Shown here piece after piece: positions 25,776 through 35,868 of a DNA stretch of 64,000 bases. The position numbers and the translations under genes were made by a program. How positions within the stretch are numbered: position 1 is the stretch's first letter; every line of letters begins with the position of its first letter. The notes beneath the pieces are model-generated. The model had not been told where the DNA came from and did no database searches. It saw only the letters and a list, made by a program, of their open reading frames with translations. The DNA lies in NCBI RefSeq assembly GCF_004799495.1, contig NZ_SSMY01000010.1, positions 1 through 64,000 on the forward strand, given 5' to 3'. Source of the DNA: Sphingomonas sp. (GTDB taxonomy: Bacteria > Pseudomonadota > Alphaproteobacteria > Sphingomonadales > Sphingomonadaceae).

Positions 25776-26665
25776 TCAACCCGGAAGCTTGTAGCGCATC
25801 ACGAAATTGCTCCAGCCGTTCGGAACGTCGTACAGTTCCGGCGGCAAGCCACGGAGCGGCTGGCACCCCATGAAGGTCGAGACGGCGCGATCGTCGACCT
25901 GATCCACGTACCGGCGATTGCTGTCGTCGACCCCGTCGTGCCCGACGATTTGCGGCCGGGCGGCCAGCGTGCCGTCGCGGTTGATGCGCAGTTTCACGCT
26001 GACCCGAATCTGGTTGGCGCCCGGCCCTGGATTGACCTGACGGTTGGCGCAGGGCTGGACCTGCTGCGCGATCTTCTGCCGGATATCCATGATCGCCGCG
26101 CCCGTCATCGCGGCCTGCGGCGCAGTCGATTTCGATGTGGTCGGCGTGTTGCCGACCCCGACCATCACGCCGCCGAGGTTCGACCCTCGCGGCCGGACGG
26201 CCTTGGCGCCCGGCGCCGTTCCACTGCCGCGCCCGACGATCCCGGCGAGCGCGCCCGACGGCGTGCGCGTCTGCGGCTTGGCCGGTTGCGGGGGTGCGGG
26301 CTGGGGCTTCTTCGCGGGGAGCGGCTTGGCGCTTTCGGCGGGCTTGGGCGCGGGCGCGGCTTCGACCGGTTTCGGCTTGGCGGGAACCGGCTGCGGCTCG
26401 GGCGCGGGAGCAGGCGGCGCGGCTTCCTCGGGCGCGCCGAGATCGGGCGCGCGACTCTCGGCGGGTGGAGTCACCGCTTGCGGCGCGGCAGCCTGCAGCC
26501 CGACATCGTCGGCGATCGTCACGTCCATCGGCGCGGGCGGGGGTGGCGGCTTGCGCGGTACGAGCAGGACGAGCGACAGCCCCGCAAGAAGGAAAAGGTG
26601 CAACAACCCCGACACCGCGAACTCGATGCCACGGTCGGTCTTGTAGGATCGGGCGGCAATCGCCG

Positions 26666-26669
<4 letters not shown>
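25776..26669 (-). CDS. tolA: TolA-like cell envelope protein
   Basis: A 297-residue inner-membrane protein with one N-terminal helix (about 16-38, FAVSGLLHLFLLAGLSLVLL), a long Pro/Ala/Lys-rich periplasmic spacer (about 40-190), and a C-terminal TonB/TolA-like domain (about 195-297). It transmits proton-motive force from TolQR to TolB-Pal. The Pro-rich spacer replaces the long helix of E. coli TolA, which is usual in alphaproteobacteria. Its start overlaps the tolR stop by 4 bases. Confidence 0.9.
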
Positions 26670-27100
<431 letters not shown>

Positions 27101-27108
27101 CGCCACGA

Positions 27109-27819
27109 TCAGCGCTTCGCCTCGAGCTGGCGGCTCAGCGTCGAATGGAAACCGTCGGCGAAGCGGTTGAGCCGCGCCTCGATCTGGTTCACGCGGTGGC
27201 TGAAGCGGTTGTACGCGATCACCGCGGGGATCGCCGCGAACAGCCCGATCGCGGTCGCGAACAGCGCCTCGGCGATGCCCGGGCCGACCGTGACGAGCGA
27301 CGTGTTCTGCTTGGCGGCGATGTCGGTGAAGGTGGTCATGATCCCCCACACCGTGCCGAACAGCCCGACGAACGGCGCGACCGCGCCGACGGTCGCGAGG
27401 ATGTTGAGCCGGTCGGCGAGCTTGTCGGTCTCGTTCGCGACCGCCGATCCCATCGCTGTCGCCAGCCGCTCGCGCACGCCGTCGCGGTCGACGATCCCGC
27501 CCGCGGTCGACCGGCGCCATTCGGTCACCCCGGCGGCGAACACCTTGGCGACGGGCAGCTCGCTGTCGCCCTCGCGCTTGTGGAAGGCGTCGATATCGTC
27601 GGCCTTCCAGAATTCGCTCTCGAACTTGCCGATTTCCTTGCGCGTACGGCCGAGGCGACTGGCCGACCCGATGATGATCGCCCAGGTCCAGATGCTCGCG
27701 ATCAGCAACCCCGCCATCACGATCTGCACCACCACATCGGCGTGGAGCAGCAAGGCGAGCGGCGAGGTCGAGTTCGGCGAAAGGTCGAAGCTCCAATGCA
27801 TTATGTCGTCAGTCCCCAA
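27109..27819 (-). CDS. tolQ: TolQ proton channel protein (ExbB/MotA family)
   Basis: The 236-residue protein has three membrane helices (about 27-47, 138-160 and 175-195). The conserved cytoplasmic and pore blocks are LNILATVGAVAPFVGLFGTVWGIM and GIAEALFATAIGLFAAIPAVIAYN. With TolR it forms the proton-driven motor of the Tol-Pal system, active at the division site. The start is 1 base after the ybgC stop; a second ATG at 27801 (MHWSFDLS) is also possible. Confidence 0.95.
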   Translation of the reverse strand: MGTDDIMHWSFDLSPNSTSPLALLLHADVVVQIVMAGLLIASIWTWAIIIGSASRLGRTRKEIGKFESEFWKADDIDAFHKREGDSELPVAKVFAAGVTEWRRSTAGGIVDRDGVRERLATAMGSAVANETDKLADRLNILATVGAVAPFVGLFGTVWGIMTTFTDIAAKQNTSLVTVGPGIAEALFATAIGLFAAIPAVIAYNRFSHRVNQIEARLNRFADGFHSTLSRQLEAKR

Positions 27820-27820
27820 A

Positions 27821-28279
27821 TCATTCAGGCTTCCAGATCAGTTTCTCGTATGCCGCCGCCCACTCGGGCGGTTGCCGCTTCGGCCGCCCGTCGGGCGCGA
27901 CGAGCGCCGCCGTCACCTCCGCTTCGGCCAATGTTTCGTCACCGCGCATGACTCGCTGATGAATGGCGACCGCCGCAGCGCGCAACCGCGTCAGCCGCGA
28001 CACCACGACCAGCGCGTCGTCGAGCTTGGCCGGGCGGTGATATTTGATGGCGAGATCGGCGACCGCATAGGCGCCCCCGCCCGCCTCCATCACGCCGCGC
28101 TGATCGACCCCGACGAGGCGCAACATGTCCGACCGCGCGCGCTCCATGAAGCGCAGGTAATTGGCGTGATAGACCACCCCCGAAAGGTCGGTGTCCTCGA
28201 AATAGACGCGCACCGGAAAGCGGTGCTCGCGTCCGTCGAAGCGGCCCTCGACGGGTTGATCGGTGGCGGTCGCACTCAT
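27821..28279 (-). CDS. ybgC: Tol-Pal associated acyl-CoA thioesterase YbgC
   Basis: The 152-residue hotdog-fold thioesterase carries the active-site motif VYFEDTDLSGVVYHANYLRFMERAR (Asp/His region), which hydrolyses short acyl-CoA or acyl-ACP. It is the first gene of the conserved ybgC-tolQRAB-pal operon. I use the ATG at 28279 (MSATATDQPVEG); the frame is open for 58 more codons but those have no family similarity and overlap the divergent promoter region. Confidence 0.93.
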   Translation of the reverse strand: MSATATDQPVEGRFDGREHRFPVRVYFEDTDLSGVVYHANYLRFMERARSDMLRLVGVDQRGVMEAGGGAYAVADLAIKYHRPAKLDDALVVVSRLTRLRAAAVAIHQRVMRGDETLAEAEVTAALVAPDGRPKRQPPEWAAAYEKLIWKPE

Positions 28280-28349
28280 GGTTAAGGGCTGTAGCGGGCC
28301 GGACTCGCGAGGCAACCCATTCGGCTCTGCATTTTGCCACTTGCATCGA

Positions 28350-28385
28350 TGTAACCCACGGGTTACATGGGTAGTATAGGTTACA
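28350..28385. promoter_or_regulatory. Palindromic operator of the HTH cassette
   Basis: TGTAACCCACGGGTTACA (28350-28367) is a perfect 8-base inverted repeat with a 2-base centre. A third half-site, AGGTTACA, follows at 28378-28385, about 20 bases before the ATG of the first cassette gene. Spacing and position suit an autoregulatory operator for the HTH protein encoded in the cassette; binding is inferred. Confidence 0.65.
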
Positions 28386-28403
28386 TCGACACGGGGATAC
28401 ACC

Positions 28404-28853
28404 ATGACAGACAATGACACGGCCGACCGGCTGATGGACAAACGCGCCCGCATGATGCCCGCGCTAGCCGCGATGTTCGTCGCGCAACAGGCGGTCTATT
28501 TCACCGGCCCCCGGCTCGACGAGGGCAAGTTGCGGCTCGTCAACTATATCTCGATTGGCGGATGGCTGGCGCTGTCGACCGTCCTGCTGTTCGGGCTGGT
28601 GACCGGTGGCACCTTGTTCCGGAGCGCGAGCGTCCGTGCGCTGATGAACGACGAGGGTACCCGCGCCAACCGCGCCGACGCACTGAGCTGGGGGTTCGTC
28701 GCGACGATGATCGGAGCGATCGCGCTCTATGTCCTCTCGCTGTTCGAACGGATGACCGAACGCGAGACGATCCACGTCGTGATGACGATCGGCATCGCCG
28801 CGGCGCTCCTGCGCTTTGGCATCCTCGAACGCCGCGCGCTCAAGAATGGCTGA
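28404..28853 (+). CDS. Four-helix membrane protein of the HTH cassette (paralogue 1)
   Basis: The 149-residue protein has about four hydrophobic helices (18-35, 50-72, 93-115, 122-140). Its central motif [20 protein letters not shown] is shared with the other membrane protein of the cassette. I do not recognise a named family, but small membrane proteins beside short Xre regulators are common in bacteria. It is the first gene of the unit and overlaps the HTH gene by 8 bases. Confidence 0.8.
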   Translation: MTDNDTADRLMDKRARMMPALAAMFVAQQAVYFTGPRLDEGKLRLVNYISIGGWLALSTVLLFGLVTGGTLFRSASVRALMNDEGTRANRADALSWGFVATMIGAIALYVLSLFERMTERETIHVVMTIGIAAALLRFGILERRALKNG

Positions 28854-29058
28854 GGGCCTGGCCAACCGCTTGCTCGACGAGCGCACGCGGCTCGGCTGGA
28901 CGCAGGCCAAGCTGGCGGAGCGCGTCGGGGTCAGCCGCAAGACGATCAACACGGTGGAGAATGGCGTGTTCGTCCCCTCCACCACGCTCGCGCTCAAGCT
29001 GGCGCGGGCACTCGGAACGACGGTGGAAGAAATCTTCCAGCTGGAGAATGGAGCATGA
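28846..29058 (+). CDS. Short Xre-family (YgzD-like) HTH regulator
   Basis: The 70-residue protein is little more than one HTH domain: [40 protein letters not shown] and [16 protein letters not shown]. The [11 protein letters not shown] recognition helix and the EEIF end are typical of the YgzD-type group. It probably binds as a dimer to the palindrome upstream of the cassette. It overlaps both flanking membrane-protein genes (8 and 4 bases), so the three are translated together. Confidence 0.9.
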   Translation: MAEGLANRLLDERTRLGWTQAKLAERVGVSRKTINTVENGVFVPSTTLALKLARALGTTVEEIFQLENGA

Positions 29059-29477
29059 CGACGATGGACAAGGTGGAATTGGCCGAGCGCAAGGCCGGCG
29101 CGCGGGCGGCGGTGATGGCGCTGCTGGCGGTGGTGCTGGTGGCGGGCGCGACGTTCGGGTTCGACAATCCGGCGAACGATGTCGGCGGGCGGGCGGTGGC
29201 GTGGCTGATCGAGCTCGGGCTCGCGCTGATGGTGCTGGGATCGGGCGGCGGGCTGATGCTGAGCCGCGAGCTGCGCGCGCTGATGAACGACGAATTGAGC
29301 CGCGAGAACCGCCGCCGCGCGATCGTGTTCGGCTTCTATGCCGGGCTCGCCGCGATGACGGCGCTCTACGTCGCGGCGGGGACGACGACGATCGACCTGC
29401 GCGCCGCGCTGCGCCTCGCCTCGGGCCTGACCGTCGCTGCCGCGCTCGGCCGCTACGCGATGCTCGAATGGCGCTGA
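29055..29477 (+). CDS. Four-helix membrane protein of the HTH cassette (paralogue 2)
   Basis: The 140-residue protein has about four hydrophobic helices (18-35, 45-65, 88-108, 115-133). [20 protein letters not shown] aligns with [20 protein letters not shown] in the first cassette protein, followed in both by a Gly-Phe and a helix ending ALYV. They are therefore diverged paralogues. The start is coupled to the HTH gene by ATGA. Function unknown; a membrane signal sensed together with the HTH protein is conceivable. Confidence 0.8.
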   Translation: MTTMDKVELAERKAGARAAVMALLAVVLVAGATFGFDNPANDVGGRAVAWLIELGLALMVLGSGGGLMLSRELRALMNDELSRENRRRAIVFGFYAGLAAMTALYVAAGTTTIDLRAALRLASGLTVAAALGRYAMLEWR

Positions 29478-29524
29478 GCGCGTTGGCACTGGACGAGGCG
29501 TAACGGGCGACTAAGACACTGCGC

Positions 29525-30256
29525 ATGACCTCTGCGCTCAGGATTTGCGGCCTTTCCAAGGCGTTCGACAAACCAGTCATCACCGGCCTCGATCTCGAGA
29601 TCGCGGCCGGCCAGCTCTATGCGCTGCTCGGCCCCAATGGTGCGGGCAAGACGACGACGTTGCGCATGGCGGTCGGGCTGACTCGCCCTGACGCCGGCAG
29701 CATCGAGATTTACGGCATCGATGCGCGCGCCGACCCGCTCGCCGCCAAGGCGATCACCGCGTGGCTGCCCGACGAGCCGATGCTGTACGACAAGCTCAGC
29801 CCGCTCGAATATCTCGCGTTCGTCGCCGGGCTGTGGCGGATGGACCCGCACGTCGCGGCGGAGGAAGCCGAACGGCTGCTCCACTGGCTAGACCTGTGGG
29901 ACGAGCGCGACATGCGCTGCGAGGGCTTTTCGAGGGGCATGAAGCAGAAGGTCGCGCTGGCTGCCGCATTGATCCACGACCCCAAGCTCCTCATCCTCGA
30001 CGAGCCGCTGACCGGGCTCGACGCGGCGATGGCCCGCGCGGTGAAGGATGCGCTGCGCGAACAGGTCGCGCGCGGCAAGACGGTGATCGTCACCACGCAC
30101 ATCCTCGAGGTCGCCGAGCGGATGGCCGACCGGATCGGCATCATCGGCGGCGGCAAGTTGCTCGCCGAAGGCACGCTCGACGAACTGCGCGACCGCGCGG
30201 GGACCGAGGGCATGACGCTGGAGGACACCTTCATTCGCCTGACGAGCGGCGCATGA
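29525..30256 (+). CDS. ABC transporter ATP-binding protein
   Basis: The 243-residue ATPase has Walker A GPNGAGKTTTLRM (about 38-50), the signature FSRGMKQK, Walker B LLILDEPLTGLD and the switch His in VTTHILEVAERMADR. The family is the CcmA/NatA type used for export of drugs, lipids or ions. It overlaps the permease gene by 4 bases, forming a two-gene exporter. Confidence 0.93.
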   Translation: MTSALRICGLSKAFDKPVITGLDLEIAAGQLYALLGPNGAGKTTTLRMAVGLTRPDAGSIEIYGIDARADPLAAKAITAWLPDEPMLYDKLSPLEYLAFVAGLWRMDPHVAAEEAERLLHWLDLWDERDMRCEGFSRGMKQKVALAAALIHDPKLLILDEPLTGLDAAMARAVKDALREQVARGKTVIVTTHILEVAERMADRIGIIGGGKLLAEGTLDELRDRAGTEGMTLEDTFIRLTSGA

Positions 30257-31686
30257 CCGCGCTGGCGGCTCCGGGCAGTTTCGCGTGGCTGGCGCGGCAC
30301 GAGCTGCAGCTGGCGTGGCGCGGGCGCAGCAAGGGCCGCGCGGCGTGGTTTGGGCTCGTGCTGGGCGTGCTGTGGCTCGCCGGCGGATGCTTCGTCGCGT
30401 GGAGCGTGATGGACGTGCCGATACGCTTCACCGCCTGGGCCGGGACCGGGGTGCTGGCCGCGGCGGTCGTGATGCTGTCGTTCATGACGACACAGGCGAT
30501 CCTGGGCAGCCAGCAGACGCTGTACGAGCGCCGCGACCTCGACCTGATGTTCACCGCGCCGATCGACGGGCGCACGGTGTTGCTCGCCAAGCTCGCCGGG
30601 ATCGCGGGTGCGATCGTGCTGACCTACGCTTTCCTGATCCTGCCGCTGGCACTCCCGGTGGCGCTGCTCGGGCATCCGGGGTTGCTCGGCGTGGTCGGCG
30701 TGCTCGCGGCGCTCGCGATGGCCGCGTCGACGGTCGGGATCGCGATCACGCTGGTGCTGGCGAAGCTTGCCGGCCCGCGCGCGGCGCGGACGGTTGGGCA
30801 AGTCTCCGCTGCGATACTGGGCGGCGCGATCTTCCTGATCTCGCAATTGAACCGCGCCCCGCATGGCCGCGAATCGTCGATCGAGCGGACCTTCCGCGAA
30901 TTCCACGAGCGCGGGCTGGGCTATACCGGGTGGAGCGGCGTCCCGGGACACGCCGCGTTCGGCGACCCGTTGTCGCTCGCCGTCATGCTGGCGATCGGCA
31001 TCGTCCTGTTCGCCGGCGCCGGGATGGTGCTGCGGCGGCTGTTCCTGAGCGGGTATCAGGACGCGACGATGACGCTGTCGCGGTCGAAACCGACGGGCAA
31101 GGCGACCGCGCGGCTGTTCCATGCCGGGCTGTTCCGGCCGGTGTTGGCGAAGGAATGGCGGCTGCTCGCGCGCGACCCGGCGCTGTTGTTCCAGATGATC
31201 CTGCGGCTGGTCTATATGGCGCCGATCGTGCTGGGCGCGTTGCAGGGCGGCGGGCGGATGTTCGCGCCCGCGCTCGCTTTCGCCAGCGTGCTGGTCGCGA
31301 CGCAGCTCGCGGGGAGCCTAGCCTGGCTGACCGTCTCGGCGGAGGATGCGCCCGATTTGATCACCGTCGCCCCGGTCCACAAGGAAACGGTCGATACCGC
31401 CAAGCTCTCCGCCGCGCTGCTGATGGCGGCGCCGCTCGCGGTGATCATCCCGGTGATCCTGGCGACGGTCGTCGGGCATCCGATCGGCGCGCTGGTGACG
31501 CTGGTGCTGACCGCGCTCGGCGGGGCGCTCGCCGGGTTCGTCGAACTAAAACTCGGCAAGCCGGGCCAGCGCGCGACCTTCGCCAAGCGTCGCCAGGGCG
31601 GGTTCGTGTCGGGTATTCTGGGGATCCTGATCGCGTTCCTGTTCGGCGGGACCGCGGGGCTCGCGGTCTATTTGATCGGCGGCTGA
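30253..31686 (+). CDS. ABC transporter permease
   Basis: The 477-residue membrane protein has about ten to twelve hydrophobic helices in two sets (30-280 and 330-475), with a soluble loop near 190-225. It starts with [20 protein letters not shown] and ends by overlapping ruvB on the opposite strand by 19 bases. It is the partner of the preceding ATPase; the substrate cannot be told. It resembles large putative ABC-2 type permeases. Confidence 0.88.
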   Translation: MTALAAPGSFAWLARHELQLAWRGRSKGRAAWFGLVLGVLWLAGGCFVAWSVMDVPIRFTAWAGTGVLAAAVVMLSFMTTQAILGSQQTLYERRDLDLMFTAPIDGRTVLLAKLAGIAGAIVLTYAFLILPLALPVALLGHPGLLGVVGVLAALAMAASTVGIAITLVLAKLAGPRAARTVGQVSAAILGGAIFLISQLNRAPHGRESSIERTFREFHERGLGYTGWSGVPGHAAFGDPLSLAVMLAIGIVLFAGAGMVLRRLFLSGYQDATMTLSRSKPTGKATARLFHAGLFRPVLAKEWRLLARDPALLFQMILRLVYMAPIVLGALQGGGRMFAPALAFASVLVATQLAGSLAWLTVSAEDAPDLITVAPVHKETVDTAKLSAALLMAAPLAVIIPVILATVVGHPIGALVTLVLTALGGALAGFVELKLGKPGQRATFAKRRQGGFVSGILGILIAFLFGGTAGLAVYLIGG

Positions 31687-32705
31687 TCGAACAGGCCGTC
31701 CTGGCTGCCCGCCGGCGGGTTGAGGCCGAGGTGCTTCCACCCGCTCGCGTTGAGGCAGCGCCCGCGCGCCGTGCGGGCGACCAGCCCGAGCTGGATCATA
31801 TACGGCTCGATCACTTCCTCGATCGTGTCGCGCGGTTCGGATAGCCCCGCCGCCAGCGTCTCCACCCCGACCGGGCCGCCGCGATAGATGTCGGCGATCA
31901 TCGTCAGGTATCGCCGGTCCATCGCGTCAAGCCCGAGATGATCGACCTCCAGCCGGTTGAGCGCGGCGTCGGCGGTCGGCGCATCGACCGTTTCGTGCCC
32001 CGCGACATTGGCGAAATCGCGCACCCGCCGCAGCAGCCGTCCGGCGATCCGCGGCGTCCCCCGCGCGCGCCGCGCGATCTCCTGCGCGCCATCGGGGGCG
32101 ACATGCAGGTCGAGCAAGGTCGCCGCGCGGGTGACGACGCGCTCGAGCTCGTCGACGGTGTAGAAACTGAGCCGCACCGGGATGCCGAAGCGGTCGCGTA
32201 GCGGCGTCGTCAGCAATCCCTGCCGCGTCGTCGCGCCGACCAAAGTGAAGCGCGGCAAGTCGATCCGCACCGACCGCGCCGACGGTCCTTCGCCGATCAT
32301 CAGGTCGAGCGCGCGATCCTCCATCGCCGGATAGAGCACTTCCTCGACCGCAGGCTGGAGCCGGTGGATCTCGTCGATGAACAGCACGTCGCCATCCTCG
32401 AGATTGGTCAGCAGCGCGGCGAGGTCGCCCGACTTGGCGATCACCGGGCCGGAGGTCGCGCGGAACCCCACCCCCATCTCGCGCGCGACGATCTGCGCGA
32501 GCGTCGTCTTGCCCAGCCCCGGCGGCCCGAAGAACAGCACATGGTCGAGCGCATCCCCGCGCGCCTTCGCGGCGGCGATGAACACGCGCAGATTCTCCCG
32601 CGCCGCCTTCTGCCCGACAAACTCGTCGAGCGTCTTGGGGCGCAGCGCGGCATCGGCGTCGTCGGCACGGCGCGCGGGGGTGAGGAGGCGGTCGTCGTCG
32701 GTCAT
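31668..32705 (-). CDS. ruvB: Holliday junction branch migration ATPase RuvB
   Basis: The 345-residue hexameric helicase has Walker [16 protein letters not shown], Walker [16 protein letters not shown], sensor motif [19 protein letters not shown] and a C-terminal winged helix. With RuvA it drives branch migration, and RuvC cuts the junction. It is the last gene of the ruv operon, separated from ruvA by two unrelated genes, and its ATG overlaps the GFA stop. Confidence 0.97.
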   Translation of the reverse strand: MTDDDRLLTPARRADDADAALRPKTLDEFVGQKAARENLRVFIAAAKARGDALDHVLFFGPPGLGKTTLAQIVAREMGVGFRATSGPVIAKSGDLAALLTNLEDGDVLFIDEIHRLQPAVEEVLYPAMEDRALDLMIGEGPSARSVRIDLPRFTLVGATTRQGLLTTPLRDRFGIPVRLSFYTVDELERVVTRAATLLDLHVAPDGAQEIARRARGTPRIAGRLLRRVRDFANVAGHETVDAPTADAALNRLEVDHLGLDAMDRRYLTMIADIYRGGPVGVETLAAGLSEPRDTIEEVIEPYMIQLGLVARTARGRCLNASGWKHLGLNPPAGSQDGLFDQPPIK

Positions 32706-33103
32706 CAGAAGCGGTCGATCCCCTCGCCGACGATCTTAACCCAGGCGTGCTTGCGGTTTTCGTAGACCGAATAATCGGGCGCGCGGAAGCTCGGGTCGGC
32801 GAACGCGCCGATCGCGACCGCGACGAGGTCGGGCTGCGCGGGCAAGCGGTAGAAGACGTTCGACCCGCAGGTCGGGCAGAAATACATGTCGCCCTGCCCG
32901 CCCTCGTCGCCGAACCGCGTCCAGTATTTCGCGTCGCCGGTGATGGTTACGTTCTCGACCGGGAAGCGCGCCTGCGCGGCGAACGAGCTGCCCGAGCGCC
33001 GTTGGCAATCGAGGCAATGGCACACCGACACGCGCACCGGGTCGCCGGTGCACGCGACCGCGAGCTGGCCGCATTGGCAGGTGGCGGTGCGGCTGCCGCT
33101 CAT
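32705..33103 (-). CDS. GFA family (CENP-V/GFA) zinc protein
   Basis: The 132-residue protein has the zinc-site pattern of the glutathione-dependent formaldehyde-activating-like family: CQCG near the start, [18 protein letters not shown] in the middle and [12 protein letters not shown] later. Most members have no proven activity. It overlaps ruvB and the secreted-protein gene by a few bases, so it is expressed with the ruv genes. Confidence 0.9.
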   Translation of the reverse strand: MSGSRTATCQCGQLAVACTGDPVRVSVCHCLDCQRRSGSSFAAQARFPVENVTITGDAKYWTRFGDEGGQGDMYFCPTCGSNVFYRLPAQPDLVAVAIGAFADPSFRAPDYSVYENRKHAWVKIVGEGIDRF

Positions 33104-33699
33104 TGCAGCAGCCCCAACGGGCGCCGTTCGCCCGACAATTCGATGATCGCCCGCGCGACATCGCGCACCGCCGGCGGCGCGGTGCATTGCGCATTGGCTT
33201 CGGAAAAACGGTAGCCGGACGCGTCGCGGCGCTCGAACACCATTTGCTCGCCGTCGATGCAGATGTCGTTAGGGTTCGTGAAAACCCAATGCTCCTCCGG
33301 CCCGATCGTCCACAGTTTCGCCTGCGCGATGCGGTCGTGGAGCAGCGCCATGTCCTTCGCCGACACACGGAACTCACGATCGACATTGGCGATCAGATCC
33401 GTGCTGCGTGGCCAGACGCGGGCGCGCCGCACAACCACGACCCGACCGATCCCCGCGCCGCTCTCCGTTTCGTCGATCCGGATCAGCGCGCGGGTGAGGT
33501 TGATACCCGAGATCGACAGGCGGATGCGGCTCTTGAACCCAGCCTGCCCGCCGGGTCGCCACAAGACGGGCTCGTCGTCGATCAGGTCGGGCCACCAGAT
33601 TTCCTGGATCTGGGGCGGGAACATGTTCTGCGCGGGGGCCGGTTGCGCTGGCAGGCCGAACGCGGCCAGCGCGAGCGGCAGGGCGAACAAAGCCTTCAC
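33100..33699 (-). CDS. Hypothetical secreted protein
   Basis: The 199-residue protein has a signal peptide ([21 protein letters not shown]) and no family I recognise. The mature part includes [20 protein letters not shown] and two Cys (in NDICIDG and NAQCTAPP) that could form a disulfide. It overlaps ruvA upstream and the GFA gene downstream by 4 bases. A role in recombination is unlikely given the export signal; co-expression is probably operon hitch-hiking. Confidence 0.8.
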   Translation of the reverse strand: MKALFALPLALAAFGLPAQPAPAQNMFPPQIQEIWWPDLIDDEPVLWRPGGQAGFKSRIRLSISGINLTRALIRIDETESGAGIGRVVVVRRARVWPRSTDLIANVDREFRVSAKDMALLHDRIAQAKLWTIGPEEHWVFTNPNDICIDGEQMVFERRDASGYRFSEANAQCTAPPAVRDVARAIIELSGERRPLGLLQ

Positions 33700-34289
33700 T
33701 TCGCCGCCTTCCGCAACGCCAGCCGCACCAGCGCATCGAGCCCCGCGCCCGCGCCAAGCTCCTCTTCCGCCGCACCCACCGCGGCGTTCGCCTCGGCCGG
33801 TCGGAACCCGAGGTTGAGCAGCGCCGAGACCGCGTCCGACGCCGCGCCGCTCGCCGCCGACACCGGCGTGACGCCGCCCGGGATCACGCCGCCGGCCTTG
33901 TCCTTCAATTCGCGCACGATGCGCTCGGCGAGCTTCGGCCCGACGCCGTTCGCGCGGCCGATCATCGCCTTGTCCTGGGCCGCGATCGCGCGCGCCAGGT
34001 CGACCGGTTCGAGCACCGACAGGATCGCCAGCGCGACGCGCGCGCCGACGCCCTGCACGCCCGTCAGCAAGCGGAACCAGTCGCGCTCGTCGGGCCGCGC
34101 GAAGCCGACCAGCCGGATCGAATCCTCCGCCACCAGCATCTCGGTGAACAAAGTCGCCGCCTCCCCCACCGGCCCGATCGCCGCGAGCGTCTTGGCCGAT
34201 GCGCCGACCAGATAGCCGACCCCGCCGACATCGATCACCGCATGGTCGATGCCGGTCGCTTCGAGGCGGCCTTTGAGGTGGGCGATCAA
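33696..34289 (-). CDS. ruvA: Holliday junction DNA helicase subunit RuvA
   Basis: The 197-residue protein starts with [20 protein letters not shown], the normal RuvA N-terminus, read from a TTG at 34289. It contains the OB-fold, two helix-hairpin-helix motifs ([17 protein letters not shown] and [21 protein letters not shown]) and the C-terminal RuvB-binding domain. The frame is open to an ATG at 34427, but the extra 46 residues have no similarity and would cross the SOS box. A long leader of about 100 bases is implied. Confidence 0.93.
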   Translation of the reverse strand: MIAHLKGRLEATGIDHAVIDVGGVGYLVGASAKTLAAIGPVGEAATLFTEMLVAEDSIRLVGFARPDERDWFRLLTGVQGVGARVALAILSVLEPVDLARAIAAQDKAMIGRANGVGPKLAERIVRELKDKAGGVIPGGVTPVSAASGAASDAVSALLNLGFRPAEANAAVGAAEEELGAGAGLDALVRLALRKAAK

Positions 34290-34410
34290 GCTGCGATCAC
34301 GCGCGAATGTTCCCAATGTTCGCAGTGACCATGGGGGTCGCGCCGAACGCGCCGGTGCACGCCACCTGGCAGTGCCGCACGGACCGGGAAGATTGAGCAC
34401 GCATAGTACG

Positions 34411-34425
34411 GAACCTAACAGGAAC
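34411..34425 (-). promoter_or_regulatory. LexA (SOS) box upstream of ruvA
   Basis: GAACCTAACAGGAAC fits the alphaproteobacterial SOS consensus GAAC-N7-GAAC (equivalently GTTC-N7-GTTC) exactly. It lies in the ruvC-ruvA gap and is followed on the minus strand by a possible -10 (TACTAT). It would give ruvA-x-y-ruvB a DNA-damage-inducible promoter separate from the yebC-ruvC transcript. Confidence 0.75.
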
Positions 34426-34448
34426 ACCTCGTGTAGGAAAGACCTCGC

Positions 34449-34934
34449 TCAGCCCAGCCGCCGCGCCGACGCCACGTGATGCGCATGGCAGATCGCGACC
34501 GCGAGCGCGTCCGCCGCATCGGCGCCGGCGATCTTCGCACCCGGCAGCAACCGTGCGACCATCGCGTGGACTTGCGGCTTCTCGGCGCTCCCCACCCCGA
34601 CCACCGCTTTCTTGACCATCCGCGCGGCATATTCGCCCGGCTCGATCCCCGCGCGCGCGACGCCAAGCAGCACGACGCCCCGCGCCTGCCCCAGCTTGAG
34701 CGTCGATTGCGGGTTCATGTTGACGAACACTTCCTCGACCGCCGCGGCATCGGGCGCGTGGTCGGCGATCAGCGCGGCGAGCATGGAGTCGAGGTGTGAG
34801 AGGCGGCGCGCGAGGCTCTCCTTCGCGTCGGTCTTCAATTGCCCGTTGGCGACGTGCGACAGCCGGTTGCCCTCGGCGCGGATCAGCCCCCAGCCGGTCG
34901 TGCCGAGCCCGGGGTCGAGGCCGAGGATAATCAA
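34449..34934 (-). CDS. ruvC: Crossover junction endodeoxyribonuclease RuvC
   Basis: The 161-residue resolvase starts from a TTG at 34934 with [16 protein letters not shown], containing the first catalytic Asp. Other acidic residues are in [20 protein letters not shown] and the C-terminal [15 protein letters not shown]. Conserved [15 protein letters not shown] is present. The only ribosome-binding sequence before the TTG is GGGAGAGGGAA, which is the end of a palindromic repeat lying between yebC and ruvC. Confidence 0.94.
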   Translation of the reverse strand: MIILGLDPGLGTTGWGLIRAEGNRLSHVANGQLKTDAKESLARRLSHLDSMLAALIADHAPDAAAVEEVFVNMNPQSTLKLGQARGVVLLGVARAGIEPGEYAARMVKKAVVGVGSAEKPQVHAMVARLLPGAKIAGADAADALAVAICHAHHVASARRLG

Positions 34935-34937
34935 ATT

Positions 34938-35065
34938 CCCTCTCCCTTTGGGAGAGGGAAGGGGCCCGCTCGCGCAGCGAGCGGGAAGGGTGAGGGCAGG
35001 AAGCAGCAATCTGCCCTCACCCTTCCGGCGCTACGCGCCTCCCTCCCTCTCCCGACGGGAGAGGG
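34938..35065. repeat. Composite palindromic repeat (family B, copy 2)
   Basis: Outer hairpins CCCTCTCCC-n-GGGAGAGGG at 34938-34958 and 35045-35065 flank a central inverted repeat built on GGGTGAGGGCAGGAAG and CTGCCCTCACCCTT. It has the same layout as 23717-23843. It fills the yebC-ruvC gap almost completely (8 bases to the yebC stop, 3 to the ruvC start codon). Confidence 0.85.
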
Positions 35066-35073
35066 AAAGTTTA

Positions 35074-35817
35074 TCAACCCAATTTCTCCATCACCGCGTC
35101 CGACACTTCGTAATTGCCCCACACGGTCTGGACGTCGTCGTCGTCGTCGAGCGCATCGATCAGCTTGAACAAAGTCCCGGCGTCCTTCTCGTCGACCTCG
35201 ACCATCGTCTGCGGGCGCCAGGCGAGCTTCGCGCCCTCGGCCTCGCCGAGCACCGGCTCGAGCGCCTTGGCGACTTCGTGCAAGCTCCCCTGGTCGGTCC
35301 AGATTTCGTGGCCGTCCTCGCTCGACGACACGTCCTCGGCGCCGGCCTCCAGCGCCGCTTCGAACACCGTGTCGGCATCCCCCGCGCTGGCCGGGTAAGT
35401 GATCAGTCCCATCCGGTCGAAACCGTGGCTGACGGAGCCGGGCGCGCCGAGATTGCCGCCGTTCTTCGAAATCGCGGTGCGCACGTTGGTGACGGTGCGG
35501 TTGCGGTTGTCGGTCAGCGTCTCGACGATGAGGCTCACCCCGCCCGGGCCGAACGCCTCGTAGCGGATCTCCTCATAGGTATCGCCGTCGCCCTTCGACG
35601 CCTTGTCGATCGAGCGCTGGATATTGTCCTTGGGCATCGACTGCGCCTTGGCGGCGTTGACCGCGGCGCGCAGGCGCGGGTTCATGTCCGGGTCGGGCAA
35701 GCCCATCTTCGCCGCGACGGTGATTTCACGGCTGAGCTTGGAAAACAGGTTGGAGCGCTTTTTGTCCTGCGCGCCCTTGCGGTACATGATGTTCTTGAAT
35801 TTAGAATGGCCGGCCAT
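35074..35817 (-). CDS. yebC: YebC/PmpR family protein
   Basis: The 247-residue protein matches the YebC/TACO1 family from its start ([21 protein letters not shown]) to its acidic C-terminal domain ([18 protein letters not shown]). The family was described as transcriptional regulators, and recent work assigns YebC roles in relieving ribosome stalling. It stands just upstream of ruvC as in many proteobacteria. Confidence 0.95.
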   Translation of the reverse strand: MAGHSKFKNIMYRKGAQDKKRSNLFSKLSREITVAAKMGLPDPDMNPRLRAAVNAAKAQSMPKDNIQRSIDKASKGDGDTYEEIRYEAFGPGGVSLIVETLTDNRNRTVTNVRTAISKNGGNLGAPGSVSHGFDRMGLITYPASAGDADTVFEAALEAGAEDVSSSEDGHEIWTDQGSLHEVAKALEPVLGEAEGAKLAWRPQTMVEVDEKDAGTLFKLIDALDDDDDVQTVWGNYEVSDAVMEKLG

Positions 35818-35868
35818 TGGGTCCTCGTTGGCGTTTGGCGGGGTCTGTAAACCGGGGCAGCTAACGCG

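Noticed and set aside
34300-34330. A second SOS-like pair GTTC-N5-GTTC near 34308-34322.
   Set aside because: The spacing is five, not seven, so it does not fit the LexA consensus.
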